This document shows, piece after piece, positions 28,504 through 37,121 of a DNA stretch of 59,874 nt. The translations under genes were made by a program, and so were the position numbers. The notes under the pieces were generated by a model. The model was not told where the DNA came from, did no database searches, and saw only the letters and a program-made list of their open reading frames with translations. The first letter of the stretch is position 1; each line of letters opens with the position of its first letter. Source of the stretch: Paenarthrobacter nitroguajacolicus (GTDB lineage: Bacteria > Actinomycetota > Actinomycetes > Actinomycetales > Micrococcaceae); the NCBI RefSeq assembly GCF_029952445.1, contig NZ_JAQPPK010000029.1, forward strand, positions 1 through 59,874, written 5' to 3'.

Positions 28504-29699
28504 CAGCGCACACCTTCCGTTCCAGGATGGATATTTCCAAAGGGTGCACTCTCCCCGGCGAGCGCCGTGAGCGCCTCCGCCGTGGGTCCATGACGGACAG
28601 CGCCATCGTGGGTGAGGCAGGTGCCGGCCACCACTTCGTCGTCAAAATCAGGGGAAACCACGCCGTCCGTGGTCATGAGCGCCAGCAGGTTGGCCACGTT
28701 CTTGGCGTACAGGCGGGAGGCGTCCGCGGGCATTGCCGAGGCGACGTCCTTCATCCCCACCAGCGTCACTGCGCCTTGCCCGTCACCCGTGGGGATGGAA
28801 ATGTCCTGGCCGGGGATACACCCTTCGACGTTTCCCCCTGATTCGGCGGCGAGGTCTACCACCACCGACCCCGGCCTCATTCCTTGAACCATTTCGCGGC
28901 TCACCAGCAGGGGCGCTTTCCTGCTCGGAACGGCGGCAGTGGTGATCAGGACATCGGCTTGTGCCACGTGCGGCGCCAGAAGTGCCCGCTGAAGTGCTCC
29001 CCTGTCGGCGCTGAGCTCCCGTGCGTACCCGCCTGATGCTTCAGCTGTTTCCAGGTCCAACTTGATGAACGTGCCGCCCATGGAGGCAACCTCGTCCGCT
29101 GAAGCCGGGCGGATGTCGTTGGCGGAAACCCGGGCGCCGAGCCTTTTGGCGGTGCCGATGGCCTGCAACCCGGCCACACCGGCTCCCAACACAAGAACGC
29201 GGGCGGGCGGGATGGTTCCTGCTGCCGTCATGTACAGCGGGAAGAACCGCGGCAAGCGCATGGCAGCCTCCAGGACGCACCGGTACCCCGCCACCAGTGC
29301 CTGCGAGGTCAGCGCGTCCATGGACTGGGCACGTGAGATCCGGGGAACCAGCTCCAGGGCAAATGCGGTAATTCCACCGACAGCGAGCGCCCGGACGGTG
29401 GGCAGCTCCGACGACGGCGACCCCAGGCCCACGGTGACGGCGCCCCTGCGGAGGGCTCCCGCCGTCGTCGGATCCATGGGACGCACGTGGCAGTAGACGT
29501 CCAGCGATCCGAGGTCCAAGGATCCCACCACGGCCGCTCCTGCGAGGCGGTAGTCGTCGTCGCTGTGCCCGGCGGCCAGTCCGGCACCGGACTGGACATC
29601 CACCCCCAGACCCAGCCCCACCATTTGCTTGACTGTTTCCGGCGTGGCGGCCACCCGCCGCTCGCCGTCGAGCGCCTCGCGTGCTATGCCTGCCTTCAC
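28503..29699 (-). CDS. pntAA: NAD(P) transhydrogenase subunit alpha part 1 (NAD-binding)
   Basis: A 398-residue soluble dI subunit. The N-terminus begins with a KAGIAREALDGERRVAATPE motif shared with alanine dehydrogenases, and the Rossmann fold GAGVAGLQAIGTAKRLGA holds NAD(H). The RSRD-type loop seen in other species is relaxed here. First gene of the operon; NADPH supplied could support the flavin enzymes and reductases encoded nearby, a context-only suggestion. Confidence 0.94.
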   Translation of the reverse strand: MKAGIAREALDGERRVAATPETVKQMVGLGLGVDVQSGAGLAAGHSDDDYRLAGAAVVGSLDLGSLDVYCHVRPMDPTTAGALRRGAVTVGLGSPSSELPTVRALAVGGITAFALELVPRISRAQSMDALTSQALVAGYRCVLEAAMRLPRFFPLYMTAAGTIPPARVLVLGAGVAGLQAIGTAKRLGARVSANDIRPASADEVASMGGTFIKLDLETAEASGGYARELSADRGALQRALLAPHVAQADVLITTAAVPSRKAPLLVSREMVQGMRPGSVVVDLAAESGGNVEGCIPGQDISIPTGDGQGAVTLVGMKDVASAMPADASRLYAKNVANLLALMTTDGVVSPDFDDEVVAGTCLTHDGAVRHGPTAEALTALAGESAPFGNIHPGTEGVR

Positions 29700-29884
29700 C
29701 CGCCACCCCTCTTCCGAACGCTCCAGAACCCGGTTGGCATGAGTCTATGACCGCGAGGGTCCGGGCGGGAGTAGGGGGGCTGCGCTATGTGCACAAGTCC
29801 ACTAGGGTCGATTGAAGCGGATCAACCCGCCACCACACCGTCGACGAGCCGGTTCCGGCCGTGCCGTCGGAAAGGAACGCCGCT

Positions 29885-30496
29885 ATGGACACCTTCAAAA
29901 TCGGTTATTTCGTTGGAAGCCTGGCCAGCAATTCCATCAACCGGGTCCTCTCCAAAGCGCTGATCAGCGTGGCGCCCCCGGAGCTCGATTTCCATGAAAT
30001 CGCCATCAAGGATCTTCCCCTCTACAGCTCGGACTACGATGCCGATTTCCCGCCCGCCGGCAGGGAGCTGAAGGATGCCATCGCGGCGTCGGACGGGATC
30101 CTGTTTATCTCTCCCGAATACAACCGCTCCATCCCGGGCGCCCTGAAGAACGCCATCGACTGGGGCTCGCGCCCCTGGGGCACCAACTCCTTCGCCCGGA
30201 AGCCCACCGGCATCATCGGCGCTTCGCCTGGCGGCATTGGCACCGCAGTGATGCAGTCCTCCATGCGCAGCGTTTTGAGCTTCCTGGACGCGCCGCAGCT
30301 GAACGCGCCTGAGGCGTACATCCGCTTCGTGGCAGATGCATACGACGACGACGGCTCAGTCAGGGACGAAGGCACGGCTGCGCTGTTGCGCCACTACATG
30401 GAGGAGTACAGCGCGTTCGTCCAGCGTGTCCTGGCAGCGAATGCACCCGGCCACATCGGTGACCAGGAGCCGGATTCGGCCAAGCTCACCCGCTAG
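29885..30496 (+). CDS. NADPH-dependent FMN reductase (flavodoxin-like)
   Basis: A 203-residue protein. FMN-phosphate loop GSLASNSINRVL follows the first strand, then SPEYNRSIPGALKNAIDWGSRP, the hallmark of the NADPH-dependent FMN/quinone/chromate reductase family. ATG at 29885 with AAGGAA upstream is preferred to 29861. Cytosolic; probably reduces quinones, azo compounds or flavin. Stand-alone gene. Confidence 0.9.
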   Translation: MDTFKIGYFVGSLASNSINRVLSKALISVAPPELDFHEIAIKDLPLYSSDYDADFPPAGRELKDAIAASDGILFISPEYNRSIPGALKNAIDWGSRPWGTNSFARKPTGIIGASPGGIGTAVMQSSMRSVLSFLDAPQLNAPEAYIRFVADAYDDDGSVRDEGTAALLRHYMEEYSAFVQRVLAANAPGHIGDQEPDSAKLTR

Positions 30497-30501
30497 CCCG
30501 G

Positions 30502-30541
30502 CCCGGGGGTGCCGTCCTGCGAAGCGGGCGGCATCCCCGGG
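30502..30541 (+). terminator. GC-rich hairpin after FMN reductase
   Basis: CCCGGGGGTGCCG (30502-30514) pairs with CGGCATCCCCGGG (30529-30541) with a single G-T wobble. No T run follows, so termination strength is uncertain. Confidence 0.5.
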
Positions 30542-30561
30542 AACGCCTATTATGACGATTT

Positions 30562-30577
30562 AGTCAGTATGCTTACG
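30562..30577 (+). promoter_or_regulatory. AGTAAG-N4-CTTACT-type motif upstream of the secreted anchor protein
   Basis: AGTCAGTATGCTTACG, 37 bases before the ATG of the gene at 30615. It matches motifs at 32044-32059 and 36449-36464 in both arms, with two arm differences. A shared operator or extended promoter element is inferred. Confidence 0.4.
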
Positions 30578-30614
30578 AGTATGAGGATTCGCGCCCCCTA
30601 CTCAGGAGATACCG

Positions 30615-31013
30615 ATGCTTCGTAAATTAGCCATGACAACAGCGGTATTGGCCCTTTTCGTGGGGTCCATGGCATCCACCGCCGCCGCCGATGCAACAGT
30701 TACAACTCATGTCCAAAGCAACGTGGCCGCCACCACGTCCACACCCACGCCGGAACCCAGCAACCCTTCCGGCCCGTCAACGCAGACGCCCACCAACCCC
30801 GCCCCTTCCTCGGGAGCGCCAAGCACATCCAACCCTGCGGGCAGCGGGCCCGCCAACCCGGGAACCGGAGAATCCGACCCCCAGGAGCAGACGCGCACCA
30901 GCGCCGTTCCCTGGGTCCTGGCAGGCGTTGCGGCGGTCATCATTATCGCCTTGATCATTTGGACCCTGCGGAACCGGCGCGGGCGGGACAAGGGAATCGG
31001 CGAGGACCGCTAG
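30615..31013 (+). CDS. Secreted, membrane-anchored Pro/Thr/Ser-rich protein
   Basis: 132 residues: a signal peptide (MLRKLAMTTAVLALFVGSMA, cleavage near TAAADA), a ~65-residue linker of Pro, Thr, Ser, Gly and Asn, one C-terminal helix (VPWVLAGVAAVIIIALIIWTL) and a basic cytoplasmic tail RNRRGRDKG. This type I topology suits a cell-wall spacer; no LPXTG sorting motif is seen. AGGAG ribosome site. Convergent with the HAD gene, sharing CTAG as both stops. Confidence 0.8.
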   Translation: MLRKLAMTTAVLALFVGSMASTAAADATVTTHVQSNVAATTSTPTPEPSNPSGPSTQTPTNPAPSSGAPSTSNPAGSGPANPGTGESDPQEQTRTSAVPWVLAGVAAVIIIALIIWTLRNRRGRDKGIGEDR

Positions 31014-31693
31014 GTCAGCTTTCCAATAAGGCTGCCCTCAAGGTTCTCCAACAGGTGCCGCGGATTGTCATAAACTTCCGCGGCACCTGCGTCACGCAAT
31101 TCGGCCTCACTGATTCCGCCGCAGGTCAGGGCGATCACCGGAACACCAATGGCCGAACCGGCCTTGACGTCCCACACCGCGTCGCCCACAAACACAACAT
31201 CCTCCGGGCCCAGGTGGAGCTTCTCCAGGCAGGCCTCCAGGATGTCGGGCGCGGGCTTGCTGGCACTGGCGTCATTGGAGCTGGTCCACGCATCAATGGC
31301 CGAGCCGGCGTCGAGGAGCTGGCGGCTCACCTCAAGATCCCGATCCTGCGCGGAGGACGCCAAACCAACGGCCAGCCCGGCGTCCGAACACGCCGCCAGG
31401 AGGTCGCGGGCAGATTCGAAGGTCCGCAACGTGGGCCAGAACGTTGAAAAGACCGCACTATGCGCCGATTTCAGGTCCTCCTGCAAGTCCTCGGAAGAAT
31501 CGGGCACCAGGCTCTGGATGAGCCGGTCGCCGCCCATGCCCACGCAACGATGGATGGCCGACATTTGGACGTCCAGCCCTTCGCGCCGGAACGCCTGCCA
31601 CCACGCCATCGCATGGAAGTAGCTGGAATCAATCAGGGTGCCGTCCACATCGAACAGGACACCGCGCTTCTTTTGGGTGGAGTCAGCTGCCAC
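31010..31693 (-). CDS. HAD-superfamily phosphatase (phosphoglycolate phosphatase-like)
   Basis: A 227-residue cytosolic hydrolase. Motif I DVDGT holds D15 and D17, motif II is LASSAQD, and motifs III/IV are SKPAPDI and FVGDAVWD, with an alpha-helical cap between residues ~20 and 90. This is the Gph/PGM-like subfamily acting on small phosphorylated compounds. GTG start at 31693. It overlaps the upstream small gene by 11 bases, so the two are likely one transcript. Confidence 0.9.
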   Translation of the reverse strand: MAADSTQKKRGVLFDVDGTLIDSSYFHAMAWWQAFRREGLDVQMSAIHRCVGMGGDRLIQSLVPDSSEDLQEDLKSAHSAVFSTFWPTLRTFESARDLLAACSDAGLAVGLASSAQDRDLEVSRQLLDAGSAIDAWTSSNDASASKPAPDILEACLEKLHLGPEDVVFVGDAVWDVKAGSAIGVPVIALTCGGISEAELRDAGAAEVYDNPRHLLENLEGSLIGKLT

Positions 31694-32009
31694 AGTTGGC
31701 CACCTCCGCCCGCGCCTGCGAGCCTTGGGCCTGCCCCGCCCGGGCCTGCCCCGCCCGCGCCTGCGAGCCCTGGGCCGCGAGAGCAGAATCGATCACGGGT
31801 TCTTCCAGCATCAGTACGGCGTAGCGTTCCGCAGAGCCCTTTTGCAGGAGGCCGGTGCCTGCCACTTCCCTGATGGCGGCCACCCCTTCCACGGCATCGT
31901 CCACGGAGGAAAACCGCTTGGACAGGCCCATCAGCGAGTCCCCGCCATCCACCATCAAAATCCGATATCCCCCATCGGGCGTTTCAACCAGTTCCAAGTG
32001 CCCGGCCAT
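31683..32009 (-). CDS. DUF1508/YegP-like small protein with repetitive tail
   Basis: 108 residues. The N-terminal ~60 (HLELVETPDGGYRILMVDGG, then a YegP-like helix DDAVEGVAAIREVAG) resemble one DUF1508 repeat. The C-terminal ~30 residues are a low-complexity tail of GSQARA/GQARA units encoded by a DNA repeat (31706-31785). Excellent ribosome site (GAGGAGGT) before the ATG at 32009. Role unknown; YegP-type proteins are small and of unproven function. Confidence 0.7.
   Translation of the reverse strand: MAGHLELVETPDGGYRILMVDGGDSLMGLSKRFSSVDDAVEGVAAIREVAGTGLLQKGSAERYAVLMLEEPVIDSALAAQGSQARAGQARAGQAQGSQARAEVANCGS
31706..31785. repeat. Imperfect direct repeats encoding an Ala/Gln/Arg/Gly tail
   Basis: A unit containing CCCGCGCCTGCGAGCC recurs at both ends of this stretch, with CCGCCCGGGCCTGCC-type units between. 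It lies inside the 3' end of the YegP-like gene and gives a tail likely to vary in length between strains. Confidence 0.65.
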
Positions 32010-32043
32010 TCGCTACCTCCTCGTCTTCGATGAAAAACAGCTT

Positions 32044-32059
32044 AGTAAGTTTACTTAGT
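32044..32059. promoter_or_regulatory. AGTAAG-N4-CTTAGT motif between YegP-like and reductase-like genes
   Basis: AGTAAGTTTACTTAGT, placed 34 bases from the minus-strand YegP-like gene and 65 bases from the plus-strand reductase-like gene. Second of three related dyads in the window. Confidence 0.4.
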
Positions 32060-32124
32060 ATAGACCGGCGGAAATAATCCGTAACGCTGGAAATACGCGC
32101 CTGCAACTTCTTGTTGGCGTGGAT

Positions 32125-32766
32125 ATGACAACAATCGGAATCATCGGTGCAGGACATATTGGAAGCCAGGTTGCACGGAAGGCCGTGGAGCTGGGCTACG
32201 ACGTCGTGATCAGCAACTCACGGGGTCCCGAAACGCTGGGTGAGCTCGTGGCGGAACTCGGGCCGCGCGCCCGCGCCGCCACGGCAGCCGAGGCAGCAGC
32301 GGCAGGCGATTTCGCCGTCGTGACCGTTCCCCTCAAGAACTACCGCGACATTCCCGCCCAACAGCTCGAGGGCAAGGTGGTTATCGACACCAACAACTAC
32401 TACTGGGAGCGTGACGGCCGCATCCCGGAACTGGACAACGGCGAAGCCACCACCTCCGGATTGCTGCAGAAGCACCTTCCCACCTCCAAGGTAGCCAAGG
32501 GCTTCAACCACATCATGGCCAAGGAGATCACCAGCGACGGCACCCCTGCGGGGACACCGAACCGCCGCGCGCTGGCCACCGCCAGCGACTTCCCGGAAGC
32601 AGCTGAACTCGTCACCAGGCTCTACGACGAGTTCGGCTTCGACACCGTCAACATCGGCCCACTCGAAGACAGCTGGCGCGTCGAGCGTGACCGCCCGGCC
32701 TATGTCATTCGCCAGAACGCGGAAGAGCTCCGCGAAAACCTCGCCAAGGCCAGCCGCACCATCTAG
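32125..32766 (+). CDS. NADPH-dependent F420 reductase-like NAD(P)-binding protein
   Basis: About 213 residues from the ATG at 32125 (a GTG at 32119 is also possible; neither has a strong ribosome site). Rossmann fold IGIIGAGHIGSQVARKAVELG at the N-terminus, then VISNSRGPETL for the NADP phosphate, and KGFNHIMAKEI near residue 130, typical of the F420H2:NADP oxidoreductase-like family. Many relatives do not use F420, so the acceptor is open. Stand-alone. Confidence 0.82.
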   Translation: MTTIGIIGAGHIGSQVARKAVELGYDVVISNSRGPETLGELVAELGPRARAATAAEAAAAGDFAVVTVPLKNYRDIPAQQLEGKVVIDTNNYYWERDGRIPELDNGEATTSGLLQKHLPTSKVAKGFNHIMAKEITSDGTPAGTPNRRALATASDFPEAAELVTRLYDEFGFDTVNIGPLEDSWRVERDRPAYVIRQNAEELRENLAKASRTI

Positions 32767-32891
32767 GACAACGCACTACGGCGGGCAGGCGGCTTACGCT
32801 TGCCCGCCTCCTGCCTGCCGCGAGAACAAGGATCGCTTACTTTGCTGAGCGGTTTCGATAAGCAACACCCATCCATGGTTAGTCTCAGCCC

Positions 32892-34484
32892 ATGGAAAAC
32901 ACACACTACGACGCAGTCATTGTTGGTGGCGGCCACAACGGGTTGACGGCGGCCGCATACCTGGCCCGGGCGGGTAAGAGCGTTGCCGTTCTTGAACGCA
33001 ATGACCATTTTGGTGGCGCCGCGGTTTCAGCGGCCGCTTTCAAGGGCGTCGATGCCCGGCTCTCGCGCTACTCATATCTGGTCAGCCTGCTCCCGGAGCG
33101 GATCATCCAGGAACTGAACCTGGACATTGCCCTGGCCCGTCGCCGGTATTCCTCCTACACGCCGGACCCGGACAAGCCCGAAACCGGCCTGCTGATAGAT
33201 GCGGGCGACTCGACGGCGAGCCGGGAATCCTTCCGCAACGTGGGCGCTGAAGCCGATTTCGATGCCCTGGAAAACCTCTACACCGACACCGGCAAGCTGG
33301 CGCAGGCGCTGTTTCCCACAGTTTGCGAGCCGCTGCCCACCCGATCGGAAGCCCGGGCACTGGTAGCCGATGACGAACTCTGGAACGCCTTCATTGAAAA
33401 TCCATTGGCCCAGGTCATCACCGAACGCCTAGGCCACGACCTTGTCCGGGGCCTTGTTTCAACCGACGCCCTGATCGGCACCTTCACATCGCCCGAGGAT
33501 CCCTCCCTGGACGCCAACCGCTGCTTCCTGTACCACGTAATCGGCAACGGGACCGGGCACTGGGACATCCCCCTGGGCGGCATGGGCAGCGTTTCACGGG
33601 AACTTGAGCGGGCTGCCCGGGAAGCCGGCGCCGTGCTGCTCGCCAACGCCGAGGTAACAGCGATTTCCGACGACGGCGGAGTCCGGTTCCGGCACGACGG
33701 CGCGGAACGGGTAATCCGCGGCAGGCGCGTCCTGTCCAACGTATCGCCGTGGGTCCTGCAAGGCCTCCTGGGCGAGGCTTCGCCACTGCAGTCGGCCCAG
33801 CCACATCAGTGGGTGCGGCCGGAAGGCGCACAGATCAAGGTCAACCTGCTCCTTCGCCGGCTACCGAAGCTCCTGGACACCTCAGTCACTCCCGAAGCTG
33901 CGTTTGGTGGCACCTTCCACATCAACGAGCGGTACCAACAACTGGCCGAGGCGCATCAGGCGGCCACAGATGGGCGCATCCCCAGCCCGCTCCCCTGTGA
34001 AATCTACTGCCACTCGCTGACAGACCCCAGCATCCTTTCCGATGAACTCATTGCTGCCGGAGCCCAAACCTTGACGGTGTTCGGACTCCATACTCCGGAC
34101 AGGTTGGTGACTGAAGAAAACAACCACGAAATGCGTTCCAAACTCCAGGCAGCCGTGCTCGAATCACTGAACTCCGTCCTGGCTGAGCCCATCGAGGATC
34201 TCCTCCTCAAGGACGCAGACGGAAATCCCTGTGTTGAGGCCAAGACCACCCTTGACCTTGAGCATGCACTGAACATGTCGGGCGGAAACATCTTCCATGG
34301 CGACCTGCAGTGGCCTTTCCTGGAAGATGACGAGCCCCGCATCTCGCCGGCCGAACGATGGGGCGTGGCCACGGGGCGACCCAACATTTTCCTATGCGGG
34401 GCAGGCGCACGTCGCGGCGGAGGAGTCAGCGGATTGGGCGGACACAACGCCGCCATGGCCGTCCTGGAGGATTTGCAGGACTAA
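32892..34484 (+). CDS. FAD-dependent oxidoreductase, phytoene-dehydrogenase/PYROXD2-like
   Basis: A 530-residue flavoprotein with N-terminal dinucleotide fold (DAVIVGGGHNGLTAAAYLAR, then VLERNDHFGGAA) and the C-terminal FAD signature (FLCGAGARRGGGVSGLGGHNAA). Overall pattern matches NAD(P)/FAD proteins near phytoene desaturase and amine oxidases. No carotenoid genes are nearby, so carotenoid synthesis is unlikely. Single gene. Confidence 0.85.
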   Translation: MENTHYDAVIVGGGHNGLTAAAYLARAGKSVAVLERNDHFGGAAVSAAAFKGVDARLSRYSYLVSLLPERIIQELNLDIALARRRYSSYTPDPDKPETGLLIDAGDSTASRESFRNVGAEADFDALENLYTDTGKLAQALFPTVCEPLPTRSEARALVADDELWNAFIENPLAQVITERLGHDLVRGLVSTDALIGTFTSPEDPSLDANRCFLYHVIGNGTGHWDIPLGGMGSVSRELERAAREAGAVLLANAEVTAISDDGGVRFRHDGAERVIRGRRVLSNVSPWVLQGLLGEASPLQSAQPHQWVRPEGAQIKVNLLLRRLPKLLDTSVTPEAAFGGTFHINERYQQLAEAHQAATDGRIPSPLPCEIYCHSLTDPSILSDELIAAGAQTLTVFGLHTPDRLVTEENNHEMRSKLQAAVLESLNSVLAEPIEDLLLKDADGNPCVEAKTTLDLEHALNMSGGNIFHGDLQWPFLEDDEPRISPAERWGVATGRPNIFLCGAGARRGGGVSGLGGHNAAMAVLEDLQD

Positions 34485-34604
34485 ACCGTGTCACGAACCG
34501 GGACCTTGGCGCACTTTATGGGTGGCGGCCTCCCCGGACGCTCGGCGCATCGGGCTTCCGGGGAGGCAGCTGTGCCCTGACACGCAGCTACCCGGAGGAG
34601 TCCC

Positions 34605-35384
34605 ATGTCCACCAAAATTTCCGCTTGGCCACCGGCGACGCCCATGTGGGTGGATCTGGGAGTGGATGACCTCGATGCCGCCATGGCCTTCTACTCGGAT
34701 CTTTTCGACTGGACCTTCCACCCAGGCGGCCCGGAGTCGGGCGGCTACGTGCTGGCAGAACTCCGGGGTCGCGCTGTGGCAGGACTGGGTCCGAAGCAGG
34801 ACCCGGGAATGCCGAACACGTGGACCACGTACTTGGCGTCGGACGATGTCGATGCCACAGCCAGGAAAGTCGCGGCAAGCGGCGGACAACTGATCGCACC
34901 GCCCTTCGACGTGATGGACTCCGGCCGAATGGCCGTGGTTTTGGACAGCACAGGCGCTGTCTTCGGAATCTGGCAGGCCGGGAACCACATCGGAGCTGAA
35001 CGCGTCAACGAACACGGCGCACTGTGCTGGAACGAACTCCATACACGCGACCATGCGGCCACCGCATCCTTCTACGCGGATGTCTTCGACGTCAGTTTCC
35101 AGGACATCAACGACGACAACCACGTCTACTCCACTATCCGCAGGCCGCTGGACGGCCGGGAAGTCGGAGGAGTCCTGCACGACGCCGAGGCCTCCATCAA
35201 CGACCATTGGATGACGTGGTTTGCCAGCGACCACGTCCACAGCACTGCGCTAAGGGCCGTGGAACTTGGCGCCACCCTGGTGCGGCCCGTCGCTGAGAGC
35301 CCGCTGGGTCGTACGGCCATTGTGCGAGCCCCGCAAGGTGAGACTTTCGGCATCATCGACGCCCCGAGGACAAGCGACAGGTAG
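34605..35384 (+). CDS. VOC-family protein with two glyoxalase-like domains
   Basis: 259 residues with two VOC modules: residues ~10-125 (MWVDLGVDDLDAAMAFYSDL) and ~135-255 (CWNELHTRDHAATASFYADV). Each has a beta-alpha-beta core; the second starts with a conserved W-x-E-L. Similar two-domain proteins act as dioxygenases, lyases or resistance proteins; no specific reaction can be read. Followed by 16-bp tandem repeats. Confidence 0.85.
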   Translation: MSTKISAWPPATPMWVDLGVDDLDAAMAFYSDLFDWTFHPGGPESGGYVLAELRGRAVAGLGPKQDPGMPNTWTTYLASDDVDATARKVAASGGQLIAPPFDVMDSGRMAVVLDSTGAVFGIWQAGNHIGAERVNEHGALCWNELHTRDHAATASFYADVFDVSFQDINDDNHVYSTIRRPLDGREVGGVLHDAEASINDHWMTWFASDHVHSTALRAVELGATLVRPVAESPLGRTAIVRAPQGETFGIIDAPRTSDR

Positions 35385-35391
35385 AGCGCAC

Positions 35392-35470
35392 TCAGGCTAC
35401 AACGCCGTCAGGCTACAACGCCGTCAGGCTGCAAGCCGTGTCAGGCTAAAGCGCACTCAGGCTACAGCGG
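35392..35470. repeat. Five tandem copies of a 16-bp repeat (TCAGGCTACAACGCCG)
   Basis: Copies start at 35392, 35408, 35424, 35441 and 35457; the first two are exact, the others diverge. The last copy supplies the stop codon and final codons of the PaaX-type gene on the minus strand. Located between two convergent genes. Confidence 0.8.
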
Positions 35471-36341
35471 GGTCCAGGGCCTCCGAAATCACCTCATGGG
35501 CGTGCGCCGCAGCAAGGGGGGCGGCCAAGCGATGGACCGCCAGGAAGGTCTTTCGAACGGCCGGTCCGTGCCACTCCGGCGGAAGGTAGTCCTCGGGCAG
35601 GTTCGGGTCCTTGTAGGGGAACTTCCGCCACATCGTGAGCATGGGTATGTAGTAGCGGAAGGCTTCACGCCGGAGCTCCTCGGTGGAGTCGGCCAGAGCG
35701 GCCTCAGGATCGCTTCCCACGCGCTCCGTCCACTGCCGTTCCGCGCCCTCGTAGAGCTCCAGGAACTCAGTGAATTGCTGGTCGAGGTCTTTCAGGTCCC
35801 ACCACTCGGAGATCTTGGGTCGCATGGGTCCATCGAAGACGTAGTCGCTGCGGAAAAGGTCCACGAACTCGATCAAGCCGCTGACCGTGAGGCGTTCCCT
35901 GGCTTGCTCCAGCTTGTTCGCCGGGGCGATCCACACGCCGTTGGCCACGGAACCAAATCCCAGTCCAAGCAGCGCAGAGCGTAGTTGGTGCCGGCGGTTT
36001 CGCATGGACTCAGGGACGGAAAACACCGCCAGCACCCATGTGTCCACGGGCGCGGGTTGCTCGGGGGCGAAGATCCGCCTGTCGCCTTCACGGAAAACGT
36101 CGCTGATGGACTCCGAAATCTTGTACTTGGCGATCCCGCCTTCACGCACGCTCTTGAGCACGCCTTTGGCCTTGAGCCTGGACACGGAGGACCGCACTCC
36201 CGGGGCGTCATATCCCAGGGACCCCAGCATGGAGATCAGGGCCGAGACCGGCAAGGCATCGCCCGCGTTCCGCCCGTAAAGGCCGAAGATGGTGACGAGC
36301 AATTGCTGGTGGCGAACCGGGGGTGCCGGGACGGCGAACAT
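35457..36341 (-). CDS. PaaX-family transcriptional regulator
   Basis: 294 residues: N-terminal winged helix (HQQLLVTIFGLYGR...GVRSSVSRLKAKGVLK), the central PaaX domain (PVDTWVLAVFSVPES), and the C-terminal domain (EAFRYYIPMLTMWRKFPYKDPNLPEDYLP). PaaX proteins are repressors released by aryl-CoA thioesters. The ATG at 36341 follows GAGGA and is preferred to the GTG at 36368. It sits next to an aryl-CoA operon (37160-45273), so it probably senses that pathway's CoA intermediate. One intervening gene on the other strand separates them. Confidence 0.9.
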   Translation of the reverse strand: MFAVPAPPVRHQQLLVTIFGLYGRNAGDALPVSALISMLGSLGYDAPGVRSSVSRLKAKGVLKSVREGGIAKYKISESISDVFREGDRRIFAPEQPAPVDTWVLAVFSVPESMRNRRHQLRSALLGLGFGSVANGVWIAPANKLEQARERLTVSGLIEFVDLFRSDYVFDGPMRPKISEWWDLKDLDQQFTEFLELYEGAERQWTERVGSDPEAALADSTEELRREAFRYYIPMLTMWRKFPYKDPNLPEDYLPPEWHGPAVRKTFLAVHRLAAPLAAAHAHEVISEALDPAVA

Positions 36342-36448
36342 CGAAGGATCCTCATTTCCGCGCCGCACTGCAGGCGCCAGTCCACTTCATCATAGGTGTG
36401 GGAACAGCCCGGCCCCCTCAATGAACGGCAGCGAACTGGCATGGGCAT

Positions 36449-36464
36449 AGTAAGGATGCTTACT
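36449..36464 (+). promoter_or_regulatory. AGTAAG-N4-CTTACT motif
   Basis: Part of the perfect interrupted dyad ATAGTAAGGATGCTTACTAT (36447-36466), 79 bases before the gene at 36544. Best copy of a motif seen three times in the window. Confidence 0.5.
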
Positions 36465-36543
36465 ATGGGAGGACACTTGAACTCCGCATCAGGATCAAGC
36501 AGCCACACAGAGTACTTTCCGCATCAACGATAGGAAGCACATC

Positions 36544-37077
36544 ATGGCAGGAAATCTTGTAGCCCGCTCCATCCACGACCTCACGGCTGCGGCATGGTTT
36601 GGCGGGTCATTGATGGGGGCCATCGGACTTAACGGTGCCGCAGCAGAGGCCAAGGACCCCACCGAGCGCACCCGCTTGTCCAGCAAGGGCTGGGGAAAGT
36701 GGGCTCCAGTCCAGACCGCGGCCTTCGCGGGCCACCTCGCCTCCGATCTCGCCATCGCTTGGGAGAACAAGGGCCGGATCGCCAAGCAGGACAACGTTGC
36801 CGCCAACACCGTTTACAAAACCGTGGTGACCCTGGCCGGCGCCGCGGTGACCCTGTACGCAGGCGTTGTGGGCAAGAAGGTGGACGAACTCTCCGGCGAG
36901 GGTGCCGAAGGAGCCACGGAGCCCCGTGCGGGAGCTTCGAATGAACTGAAGTCCGCCCAAACCCAGTTGAAGGCCCTCCAGTGGGCCATCCCCGCCTTCG
37001 CGGCCTGGGTGATCATTCTTGGCGCCAAGCACGGAGAGATGCAGCGCCCCAAGAACATCCTGAAGGGCTTGCGCTGA
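36544..37077 (+). CDS. Hypothetical membrane protein, Ala/Gly-rich
   Basis: 177 residues with hydrophobic stretches around residues 16-34 (AAWFGGSLMGAIGL), 92-110 (VVTLAGAAVTLYAGVVG) and 145-160 (WAIPAFAAWVIILGA). The start MAGNLVARSIHDLTAAAWF has the look of a conserved actinobacterial membrane protein of unknown function. Preceded by the AGTAAG-N4-CTTACT dyad, so regulated expression is likely. Confidence 0.75.
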   Translation: MAGNLVARSIHDLTAAAWFGGSLMGAIGLNGAAAEAKDPTERTRLSSKGWGKWAPVQTAAFAGHLASDLAIAWENKGRIAKQDNVAANTVYKTVVTLAGAAVTLYAGVVGKKVDELSGEGAEGATEPRAGASNELKSAQTQLKALQWAIPAFAAWVIILGAKHGEMQRPKNILKGLR

Positions 37078-37121
37078 CCCCACCCCGGCAAACCCTTATC
37101 CCCCAAAAAACCCCCGCCGGG

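Noticed and set aside
35392..35470. CRISPR array
   Set aside because: Units are contiguous 16-bp tandem repeats without unique spacers and no cas genes are present.
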